64,000 bases of DNA from Pithys albifrons albifrons (Eukaryota; Chordata; Aves; Passeriformes; Thamnophilidae), in the NCBI RefSeq assembly GCF_047495875.1, contig NC_092464.1, positions 4,560,737-4,624,736 of the forward strand. Reading direction: 5' to 3'. Under the pieces are notes generated by a model. The model was not told where the DNA came from. It did not search any database and saw only the letters and a list, made by a program, of their open reading frames with translations. Both the position numbers and the translations under genes were made by a program. This document shows, in pieces, positions 37,201 through 49,200 of this stretch (its first letter is position 1; each line of letters begins with the position of its first letter).

Positions 37201-40200
37201 AACTGCATTTTAGGCAATGGGCTGGACCATTCCAGATATACAACCTTTCCAAAAAAAAAAAAGAAATGATCCAGGAGCCATTTGTCATTTCCAGTAATTG
37301 CAAAGTGCTTCTTCCTATGGGGTGCTGGAAAAACACTAGAAGGGCAAACAGCAGCAGGGCAGATGTTGCGCCGCAGGCTGTGATGCCATAAAGCCTTTGG
37401 CACGGCACAAAAGGCACAATAGTTTACAACTCCTATTTTAGCTTCTTTTTTCCGGTCCAAGCATTATGTTATAAAAGGTGTTATGCAACTCCAGATACTT
37501 GAAGGTTTTCACTACTGAGTGATTTGGCAACTACAACCTCTGGCTCTTTTAGTACATGGGCTGGTTAAACCCACATTCCCCAAAGGTGGCCCCGTTTTGT
37601 TTGAGAGCCATTCTCTGGATTGCCAGTTGCAAGGGTCAAATAAAGACTTATTCCCTGGAGTAAGGGAGGCAAAATCCCTCCAAGAGGGTTTGAGTCCTTC
37701 TGGGAAGGTGTGAGTGCAACTGTACTTTGCCTGCTTCCTGCCCCCAGAGCCACACCCAGGCTCTGAGGAGAGCTTGAGATGATGCCACACACACAAAGCC
37801 TGGTGCTATGGACAGATCCCAAAGGTGGGAGGAAACAGGCAAAGGGAATTTACTCTCAGGCAGCTCCAACCCACATTCCTTTCCATCCTTTTATCTCAAA
37901 CGCTGCACTCTGACTAAACTCCTGTTTCCTGGAAATGCCACCATTGCCCAACACATCCTCTTCCTCTTGTAGTGGGAAAAACTGAAATGATTCTTCGGAT
38001 GTTGCTCACACACACTGGGAGTGGTGGCAGATCCTGGAATCACTTGGGGCTTTCAGGCTGGTTTTCAGCTGGGTCTGGTTTATAACAACTTGGCCATGTG
38101 AGCTCAGACCTCATCCCACAGAAAAGCCGGTCAAGGTGCTGAGAATTTTGGGAACTGCTCAACAACTTCCAGGACCAAAGCTCTGTTACCTCTCAAATTA
38201 TCACCTATTATTTTAGACAAAGCCATCTCATCTGACACACCAATTTTGTATGTAGCACTGAAATATTAAGGCCAACCAGGCAAACAATGCAGAATTCACT
38301 ACTCCTGGAAAACCTCCTTTCACACCAAAATGCAGAGTACAAGAGACTGGAGCCAACCACAACTGCTGGGTAAATAATGTACATTACACAACTTTGCTGG
38401 AACTATTTTTCCTTTGAGTTGGAAATCCAATTTTATTTTAAAAAAATAGTATTGAAACTGGAATGTTGATTAGTATTCCTTACAAAACATGACATTCATA
38501 TATTAACCCTGAACAGGCACTGTATTTTCCTGTTTCAGTATGTCAGGATATATCATCAGTGCAGCCCAGAAACCTCCTGGATTGCTTGTGCTCTGCTTTG
38601 CTGCTTATGCTGACTGAGGGAACACCAAATCCTGCTCTGGGCTTGCTGAGGAACTCCTGGCCAGTGTCCTCTGCCAACGTTCTAGTGCAGACCAAAACAG
38701 CTTGTGGTGGGAATGATGAAGCACAAAAATGTGTGAGAGGATCTTTGCAGTTTTAGGCACTCAACCATCTCTAATTGACAGGTATTGGCTTGGTCCTCAC
38801 ACAGAAAATAAGCTCATTTACTCCTGTTAATAACAGAAAGCATGAATATTAATCCTTTAAGGACCATAACACTTTCAAAAAAAATATTTTGACAGTGTTA
38901 TGGCCCTTATAGTATTTATATAACAATATTTTGAAAGTGTCAGGTACCTAGAAGAATACAAAAAAAATCCCAACCCTGATTATATTTTTAAAGGATTTAA
39001 AGGATTTCTTTGAAGAAGATTAGTATTTTTTTGTCCTGTAAGGATTTTCTATCTCCACAAAAAAAAGAGTTTTCAGGGACTTTTTTTTGAAACATATGAA
39101 AGAGAAAAAGCAGAATTTTCCATAACACAATGGGTTCACCTGCACTGAGAAGGAGTAAAAGGCTTTAGTTGCTCTCTGAAAGCATTTACTCCTTGTTGGT
39201 CTTAGAAACACAGGGAGTTGAAGGGAGGTACCCTTTCCATAGGAACACATATTGCCTTACCAGAAGATGAAAATGACTCATAATTGTCCTGTAAACACCA
39301 TTTTTGAGTAATTGTCCCATCCCTGGAAGTGTCCAAGGCCAGGCTGGATGGGGCTTGGAACCACCTGGGCTAGAGGAAGGTGTCATGGCAGGAGCATGGA
39401 ACGAGATGATCTTTAAGGTCCCTTCCAGTCCAAACTATCCTACAATTCCATAAAAACACACTAAAACACTGAGGAGATATTTTGCATTCAATATGCTTGA
39501 AATTGAAAGTAAGAATTTGGAGCAGTCTTTGAATACTTGGAGGAAATATAAAACAAATCAATAAAAGAAAAACAACAGCAAAAATTCAGAGCAGGAAAGA
39601 CAAAAACAGAAGCAGACAATGAGAGCTTTAGACAACAAATGCCTAAAGGAACATGAAAAATATTTGGAATATTTTAACAGAAGTGAATATGTAGCAAGAA
39701 ACAGAAACATCTGTCCAACATCAACTTTAGCTATGGATAATAGGGTAGAAAAAAGCAAATGCAAGGTGAATATAACAGAAAAAATCCTTATAATAAGCAC
39801 TGCTAGAAACTGGAATATATTATCGGGGAGAAGAGTCACTTGAGCATTTAAAACTGGACTAGACAAAACCTGGAAAAAGTATTACAGCAAATATATATAT
39901 AGTAATGATTAATCTGCCATAGAAAGAAATGACCTTAAAAGGTCTTTTCCATCTGTAAGTTCTAAGATTTTATAAAATATGAGTAATGTTCCACTAAGGA
40001 ACTTGGCATCGATGGCAATTCCCTAACCCAGCCCTATTGGTGTTAGAATGCAGAGCAGTGCTAGAAAAAGGCTTATTACCAAACAGTGAGTGATATTTTG
40101 GGAATGGGAAGCACTAAATAGTGCCCAGCTAAGGTGAACTCAGTGGAGAGACTAATGCAGGAAGAGAAATCCTGGCTCTGAGCTCACTGGCACTTGCTTT

Positions 40201-43200
40201 CCTGGTGGTGGAGATGAAATGCATCAGAGATACTCAGGTTTTGGTTGGAAAAGGGACCTGGAGCCAAGCTACACAGTCATAAACCAGTCCCTGCTGCCTG
40301 AAATGGCCACCTGTACTGGCAGACAAACCACGAGCTCCCAGCCACTTTGCAGCCAAGGCTGAGGGCAAGGCTGAGGAGGGGATGGCAGATGCAACCAGAA
40401 GGACCAGGTAACAAGGGTGGCCATTCACAATGAAAGGATGAGTGGAGAAACAATTACCCTCCTTGCTCCTGAGACTGCATTACAGATCTCTGCCTTTGGA
40501 CAGTGGGATGCCCTGCTGGGCCCTTTCGCTCACCAACGGCAGGGGAAAATTTGGGTTCTGATGTAACGATATTCCCAATTCTTTGTGCCTTTCTGACAGC
40601 CATTCCCTTTGAGTTTCTAAGAACTTGGCAAGAGATCCTTAACTTCAGATTCTGATTGCAAAGTCCTTTTGTTCCCTTGGGTCTCTGATTTCAGTTTTAC
40701 ACCTTTTTCTTCTTCCACTGCTCTGGTTCTAGTTTTGATGCTACTTGTCTTAAAACTGGGGAAGTTGGTTGACTTTATACCTGAAAACTAGAAGTTCAAG
40801 GAGCATAGTATGTTCTTCTTCTTAATTAGCAGAGGTAAAAGAGAGCTCTACAGACAATATTTGCCCATCTAACTCAGCCAAAGGTGGTTCCATCACACTG
40901 CAGAACTGCCTAGTCAGAACTCAGGGACCAGCTCAGGTTGACTCATTTAGAAACTATTCAGCTGAGATCTGGAGGGTTTCCACAGCACTTCCACACCTTG
41001 CACTGAGAGGATTAAGAGGTATGGGAAATTAGGAGAGCCTTTCAACTTCAGAGGCAACAACTGCAATAACTGAGACAAAAGAACTGTTTCTCAGTTGCTG
41101 TGTTTTTTCTTGTCTTCCCCCAGCTTTATTTGCTCAGGCTGTAAAACAGGGAAATCTTGACTTTCTAACACCATGTAGCCTTTCCAAATAACTCTTTATT
41201 AACCATGTTTTTTTCTGGAAAAGCAATAGAAAGTCTTTAATTCAGGGACAGGTATCAACTTCAACAGCTATTTAATTTTTATCAGTTCCTAAAGATCTTG
41301 AATTCCATTCCACTACCCCTTGTTCTTTATTCTGTGTGCTCAGGTTAGTGAGAAATACTCCCCCTCTGCAGAGGAGAATCACAGAAGGGTTTAGGTTGGA
41401 AGGGACCTCTGGAGATCACCTGGCCCAACTTCTGCTTAAGAGAGGGTTAACCCCTCCTGTGGATATGGAAGGTGGCAGACAACATTTCCTCACTGCCACT
41501 CAAGGCTCTGCCCAGGCTAAAAAACTCAGTAGAGCCTTTAAGTTTGCTGCCTTTGACCTGAGGATGTTCCCTCAACAGTGTCTCTCCCAAGTTCCTCTGG
41601 ATCTTGAAGCTTAATAAAAAAATCAAAACTACAGATATGGCAGTTTTTAGTTGGAATCTTAGATCAGTCACTTGAATTGGGTACTTTCTTGAAAATCACA
41701 AAATTAAAAAAATAAAAGGAGTGAATCATCCACAATTTACTTGGCCTCACACACAACACTACAGAGAGGAACAGGGACTCAAAAAACCAGAGGAACAGTG
41801 AGAAATCCTCCTTTGAGGATGAACTCTAAAACAACAGCATCAAAATGACCCAGAAGGGGTTTCAAAAACTCCAGGGAAGTGGCACTGAGACACAAATGTC
41901 ATTGTTAAGTTTAATAAAATCACTATGAAGGAGCATGGAGGAATTAATTACTGACATAATTCTATATACATTTGTGAATATTTTTGTATACCATTCCAAT
42001 GTTCCAGCATTTAAGGGGTGGCTAAAAAGAAGATGGAGACTCCCTCCTTGCAAGGAGTCACACGGAAAAGATGAGGGGCCCTGGGTACAGATTCCTCCTG
42101 GGGATATTCCAATTGGGCACAAGAGGAAAAGTTTCCACAATGAGAGCAACCAGCCACTGGAACAATCTCCCCAGGGAAGTGCTGGATTCCCAAACACTGG
42201 ACACTTTCAAGATTCAGCTGGACAGGGTGCTGGGTTGCCTTGTCTAGACAGTGCTGGTGCCAAAAGGTTGGACCAGATTATCCTTGAGGTCCCTCCCAGC
42301 CTGGTGTTCTGTGATTCTATGGACTGAGAAATTTAATTTGCTGCTGTTTGCTTACAGCTGAGGAGGAAGGTTTGCTGCCACCTATATATTGGCTTTCTTC
42401 CTGGATTAATTAAAACAATGTGATTCTAAAAAAGAAAAAAAAAACAGAATCTGGGTAAGTATTCAAACCCCACAGCATGGTATGCTTGGTTTATAAAGTA
42501 ACTCCTCATGACATGGAAAATGTAATATAATCCTGGCATAAAGAACTATCACTGACCCAAAAGAACGAAAATTTCTGTCCCTCCTGTAATTATTTCTTTC
42601 CTTAAAACATGTGAGTTAAAATACTATGCATCTGCATTTCCCCAGGATATTTTGCATTCTTGCCCACTCAGTTACTAAGCATTTATTCAATAACATTCAG
42701 CTTGTCTCCTGAAGCAGGGCAGTGGTTTTACTTCAATTATTTTCTCCTATGTAGACACAGGATGCCTGCACCCTGTAGGCTACAACAGCAATTTCTGCAT
42801 GTCAGAAAAGAGAATGAAAAAGAAAAGCAAGTGGCAGGAAAAATAAGATTTAACTTTAGTTTTTTACAGGAAACAAAACCAGAATTCAGATGCTGTGAAT
42901 GCTGTGAAGGATTACCCAGCTGTGGTTAAACCTATAGAGATTTTCAGCTACTCATCTAAATATTTAGCATTTATGTCAGAGGTGTCAGGTAGCAGAAGAT
43001 GGAAGAGGATCCAGACTGATATCTGCTTCCACCTTGTAATTTTTCATGCCTCAAAATGCTCAGACACTCTGGCCAAACCCTGAAAGGCTCTCAAGCTCTG
43101 CAGGATTTGGCTGAAGGGATAGAAAAGTCTTGTAAGGGCCAGGCCGTGTGTTGTCGATGTTCCTTTGGAGTGTCACTCCACTCCCTGCTCCTTCCACTTC

Positions 43201-46200
43201 ACTTCAGGAGCACCAGCAACCCTGCTGCTTTCTGGGACTGTGTTCAGGAGCTCAGAGCTCAGCAGGAATTCCAATGTTCTGTGTTCTGCTGGCTTTAACT
43301 CAAACCATCTGGCAGCAATGTCCCAATATTCCTCTGGAAACGGATTACATGGACTTTGCTTAGGAAAGAGCTCCCTCTGCTGATCTCACTGAGACCAACC
43401 CAACCACCAGAAGGAAGGGAAGTATTTCAAACCAGCTCCTGCAGCAGTGGAGCTCAGCATCACAGCACAGAGTGGGGCACTGCCCTACAGTCCAGTTTCT
43501 CCTTTACAGGTCCCTCCATAAGGTTTGGAAATGTCAGCATGTCCAACTACAGCTGAGTGGATCACAGAACTAAAGAACCATTAAGGATGGAAAAGATCTC
43601 TGTGATCCTCAAGTCCAATGTTAACCCAGCACTGCCATTCATCACTAACCCATGTCCCCAAGGGTAACATTCACACACCTTTTGAACACTTCTAGGGATG
43701 GTGACTCCAACACTGCCCTGGGCAAACTGTTCCAGTGCCTGACCATTCCTTCAGTGCAGAAATTTTTACTAATATCCAAACTAAACCTCCCCAGGTGCCT
43801 CCTGAGCTCATTTCCTCTGGTCCTGTCACTTGTTCCCTGGAAACAGAGCCTGACTCCTCTGGGTTCCCCCCTCCATGGGAGTTGCAGAGAGTGATAAGGT
43901 CTCCCCTGATCCTCCTTTTCTGCAGACTGAGCCACCCCAGCCATTCCTGGGGCTCCAGACCCTTCCCCAGCTCCATTCCCTTCCCTGGATGCGCTCCAGC
44001 CCCTCAATGTCTTTCTTGTCCTGAGGGTCCCAACACTGATCCCAGGATTCCAGGTGTGGCCTGATCACAGGGAAACACTGTCTTGGTCCTGTGGCCACAC
44101 TACTCCTGACACAGCCCAGGTGCCACTGGCACTCTTGCCCACTTGGGCACATCTGGGCTCATGTTCAGCTGCTGCCAACCAGCACTCCCAGGTCCCTTCC
44201 CACCAGCAGCTTTCCAGCCACTCTTCCCAAGCCTGGAGCGTTGCATGGAATTGTGTGGCTGAAGTGCAGGATTCAGCACTTGGCAAGTGAGCACAAGAGT
44301 TTTCTTGGTCAGACACGGTCTTCTCACAGAGTTTTACCCAGTTCACTATGCCTTTGATACTCACAGGTAATGAGCTATATATTGATCATGGATGATGCCA
44401 AAGCCAACTGTAGCTGCATTCTCTGCCTCAACGCTGAGTGTGAGACAATAAACCATCCTGAGAGTGCAAAGGATAAAGCACTGGGTCAGCACTACTTTCC
44501 ACACTCAGTCAAGCTCTATGAGACAAGAGCTTTATGGAGTCAGATCCCGTTGCTTCTGTTTCCACAGTGACTTATGAGCTGGCTCTCCACATGGGCATGG
44601 AATCACACAAGATAATAAATCCCTCTGGAAGCAGAACATCAAAGATGGATCTGCAGGCACTGGTTCCAGTCCAGCAACAGGTGAACAGACACTCCCTGCC
44701 ATATCTCAGCTTTTCAGTAAAATATACAATGGAGAACTGACTTCTTGTGAGTTTTAAGACCTAAGACTGTAGTCCTTTGGCCTGTTACTCAATAATCTTT
44801 TACAAATGAAGTTGGCTAAGATATTGTGTTAAGTTGGTGGCTATTTTCAGTTGCTTTTTGGTTCCAGACAGAAAGCAAGTGCCACTCCTGGCCCATTCAT
44901 AGCTCCAGTAGATCCCATTTGTTAACTCTCACAGCCCTTACCATAAAAGTGGAGAGACAACATATAACTACTTACTTCTCAACAGGGCCTCAACACATGG
45001 ATTTATAAGAAATTCAACTGGAAAACCAAATAGCAATAATAATTTTTAAAAATCTGGCCCCAGTTTTAGAGTATTAACAAGTTTTTTCAGCACTTAAAAA
45101 AGAAGCAACAAGCCTGGCTGCTGGCAAATTTAGCAAAACAGAAATACTAATTTAGGGCCCCTGGAAAGGGATGTGCCTTACTTTAGGGAGCAGCAGGTGA
45201 TATAAATTGAAAGATTTTTCTATCAATTCTACAACCCACTCACCTCAAGCACTGGGACAGAACAAAAGCACCACTCAGGGTGCCTGAGCCTTGTGCCTCA
45301 TTTCACCACTGACATGCTGAGTGCCCTGTGGGATGCAGCTTTCTCTCCACCTGCTCCAACCTTCCCATCTGTGGTACAGGCAGAGTGGCTGCTACTCACT
45401 CCATGCTCAAAGCTGTTTGAGAACTAGTGATGAGAAGTGCTAAATAATGAGGGAGCAGATTTTATCATGCAGATTTTATACACACATGGAAAGAACAGTC
45501 ACCCTGCACTGCTCAAATCCAGAGCATCTGCAGCAGTTCAGAATCCTCAAGTGGTTAAACACTGAAGGATGACTCCACCTGAAGCATTTCAAAACCCAAC
45601 CCAAGTCACAGTCCCACTACAGAGCCAGCTTGGAGAAATGCCAGTCTGGTTCCTATTGCTTTGGCACCTCCAAATAAACAAAATCTCAGGCCTCCCACTC
45701 TTAAATTCTGCACAGAATAAAAAAAATATAAAAAAATATCAATTAAGAGTATAAGATTGAGAAAAATATATATATGGAGCTCACAGGAGGAGATTCTTCT
45801 AAAATTTCTATATCAATGTGAATTATTGCAGGATAATAAAAATAAATTTAACAAATATTCTTACCTGTGGCCTGACAACCAACTCTCATTTTTCTTGAGG
45901 GATCTTTCCTTCTTCTCTCTCCCAGCCCCTGAATGTCTGTGAGGAGCACTCACTTTAAGGCTTTTTTCACTGCTGTCTGTACCAAAGCTTGGACCTGATT
46001 TTCTTTCATCTGTCTTGGTCCTCTCTCTCTCAGACAGCAGTCTGGCAATAAAGTCATCTGTATCTTTGGGCATGTTTCTTACTTTTTCAGAGGCTGAACT
46101 GCTATGTGAGCCTGACATAGTTTTTGATGCAAACTCCACGTTTCCTTGTGTTGGAGATCCTTTGCTTTCCTGGAAATCAGTACTTGGGACTCTCAGGTCA

Positions 46201-49200
46201 AGTTCTTCATGTTCTGCAGCCTTGAACTGTGCTGTGCTGCTCATGCTAGTGGAGCGTTTTGCAAGCCTTCTTTTTTGGAGATCCTACAAACAAGAGCCAT
46301 GAAAAGCAGAGATTAAAGTTTTACCATCTTTGAATAAGCATGAAAAGCAAAAGGAAGCTCTAGCACTGATTTCTGGGCTAAGCAACTTGTTTATTAGTAG
46401 GAATCAGGTCATAGAGGAAATCAGATCTTTTGAAAAATTGATAATAAATAATAGAGACATACTTAAAATTTATTTAAACTTTGAGCAGTATTAAAGATGA
46501 TCTACACAATTGAAAACTGCTTTCTTTTACACAGGAGCATCAATTAAATACTTCCTAAAACCTTAGTTTTGGAGTTATATCCTGCTCAAGAAATTAAGAC
46601 ATAAGACATTTTATTGGAAAGACTGTCCATCACAGGCATCTGGTCTTTATTTCCAAATCAAGAGATATTTAGAAAAATCCAGCTAATTAATTTAACTTCC
46701 ATAGGCTCCTCAGTATTATCTAAGTGATATATTTAGAATATTCAAATTTCTCACTTTAGCAAGCTTAATTTTACAGAGGGAAAGTCCCTGTCTGTATAAA
46801 AGCATCATGAAGGGGAAAAAAAAAGGCAAGAGTCTTTTAACTGCTTTGAAAACATTTATTGGTGGAATATGACCTGATTTGATCAACTCAGAAACACATT
46901 GATACTGAAAGTAGTTTTCAGTCCCAAACTGCTGCTGATTAAATGGGGGCTTTTGGAAAAACCTGAGTAAAACAAATACTGTGAAGGTAAAAAAGCAATT
47001 TTCCCAGGAAAATGGAAAACCCAATCCATCAAGAGATACCAAGAATGGGAAAGATTTGTCAAGGAATTTTGTGACCTAAATCACAGGCATGCAGGGGGGA
47101 GTTGCCTGAAACAGTCTCAATTTTTGACTTAGCTAGAACAATTTCCCTTTCCAGCCTACAGATTTAATGGCTTAGCATGCAGGATTTATTTGAATATTAT
47201 TTGCAAATTACTTTAGTGCACAAGGTTAGATATAAAATCCATGACAAGCCAAACATTTTGTAAGTGTTGGGAATCACCTCTGGTGAACTTGCAACTGGTC
47301 CAGCCATCATTCCTCTGACAATGAGACCAGACCTGATCTTTGGCTTCTCCTTCACTGTGGATTTCAGCTCCTCAGAAATCGTTGCTGCTTTTAAATCCTC
47401 CTGACTATCTTTTAACTTCTTATCCCCATCTGAGGGTAAGTGGCTGCTGTGCATTGTCCCCGTGTGGCATTTTTCACTTCTGTGCTGATGTTTTCTGGAT
47501 GAAGGAATTTTATCCAGTGGATTCTCAACGTCAGATCTACAAGGAAGAAAAAGGAAGAGCTTGAAACAGCAAAGCAATGCACAATTAAGTTAAGGGAGAC
47601 ATTTACCTGGCTAAGTAAAGCACTGCTGTTAAATTAACTTACATTTTATCTAGCAATGGTACTCAAATACAGCCACTTTTCACTTAAACATCTGTATTTA
47701 GGTCTTCAGGATGTGACTTTCAGTGTCATTATTATGTGTCACAACTAGTTATAGTATGTGTAACACTTCAATCTTACGCTTGATGTGTAATGGGTTCAAA
47801 GTGAGAGGGGAAATTTAGGTGAGATATACAGAAGAAATTATTCCTTGTGAGGGTGGGCAGGCCCTGGCACAGGTTGCCCAGAGAAGCTGTGGCTGCCCCA
47901 TCCCTGCAAGTGTCCAAGGCCAGGTTGGATGGGGCTTGGAGCAACTTGGGACAGTGGAAGATGCCCCTGCCCATGGCAGGGGTTGCAACTGGATGTACTT
48001 TAAGTCCCTTCCAAGCCAAAGCATTCTGTGATTCTCTTATTCTATATAGTAACAGAAAGTGTATTTTATTTATCATACCATACAGATCCTAAGCTGTGAC
48101 CAGCAGTTCCCATTCCTTCTCTTTCTGAAACTTTGTTATCACTTTTGTCAACATCCATCTCTGGGAGCAGGACCTGCCTCTGGAATTGTTAGGAAATCTG
48201 AGGACTGTTACCCCTGACCCAGGAGCACATAATTCCATGTAACATACACAGTGTGTTGGCTTAGAGGCTGTCTGAACAGACATCCTAAAAATCTTCCAAG
48301 AGGTCAGTTAAAAGGAAAGCAAACTCTTTAATAAGGAACCGGTGCAGAGCACCTCTCTGTTTCTACTCTCCACCCCTGAAAGCATTGTTAAAAATTATCC
48401 AGGTAGTTGAAATTAGAACTAACTTCAGGCACTGGTTGGTTGACCTTGGCAATTGCTGGTTTTCCCTTGTCCAGAGGGAATGGAAAGGAGCTGTGCTTTA
48501 TTGTGGTGTTTCCCTGACTGGTTCATTTTGTGGGATAGAATAGGATACAGTTGCCCAGAGAAGCTGTGGCTGCTCCATCCCTGGAAGTGTCCAAGGCCAG
48601 GTTGGATGGGGCTCGGGGCAACCTGGGATAGTGGAAGGTGTCCCTGCCCATGGCAGGGCATGGGACTGGATGGTCTTTAAGGTGCTTTCCAGCCCAAACT
48701 ATTCTATGATTCCATGATTTCCTGTGAGGGGATGTTGCTGTAGAAGGAACATGGGGGCCATTTAATGGCACTGATGCTGCTGTGCCTTCACAGAGCAGTG
48801 TCAGGGACTCCTCTGTAGGAGAAATCCAAAACAGAGAAAGAAAACGGGGGGGAAAAAAGAGGAAGAAAAAAGAAAAGAGGAAAAAAAGTTAATTCCTTTG
48901 CCCTGCCTCCTTCCTAAGTGCTGCTTCTGAGCTCAGCTTAAAACCTCCTGGCTTTCTTCCCCTATTGGAAACGAGTTGGTGGATTTTCTTCAAGAACTGA
49001 CACAGATTTAGCTGCTCTGAATATATTGTGTTTAGGATGAGGAATAAAATCTCATTAATTCCCTAAGAGTGGTGGCTGGGAATGTGAATTACATGCCAAT
49101 GCAATTTTAAAAGCTTTCCATGGAAGCACAGGGCTGTTAGTCCTCCTTGAGGCACTAATAAATGAAACACCTGTTTCATGCTGCTTTCAGGTATTCTGAG

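Larger units (their letters stand above)
32660..45864 (-). other. MINDY4 intron 5 (13.2 kb)
   Basis: Contains CR1 copies at 34,104, 36,521, 39,314, 41,375, 41,996 and 43,561, an old CR1 near 39,600, and a 50-bp near-palindrome at 38,859. No exon was found, although mammalian MINDY4 has a block (around KLYLPGG and RLERAFKRQG, from memory) that should fall between exons 5 and 6. 32,700-34,100, 34,800-36,500, 37,050-38,850, 39,990-41,370 and 44,300-45,850 hold nothing I can name. Confidence 0.8.

Noticed and set aside
43561..44285. Several open frames of 80-120 codons on both strands
   Set aside because: They lie fully within the CR1 copy; they are repeat-derived and broken.
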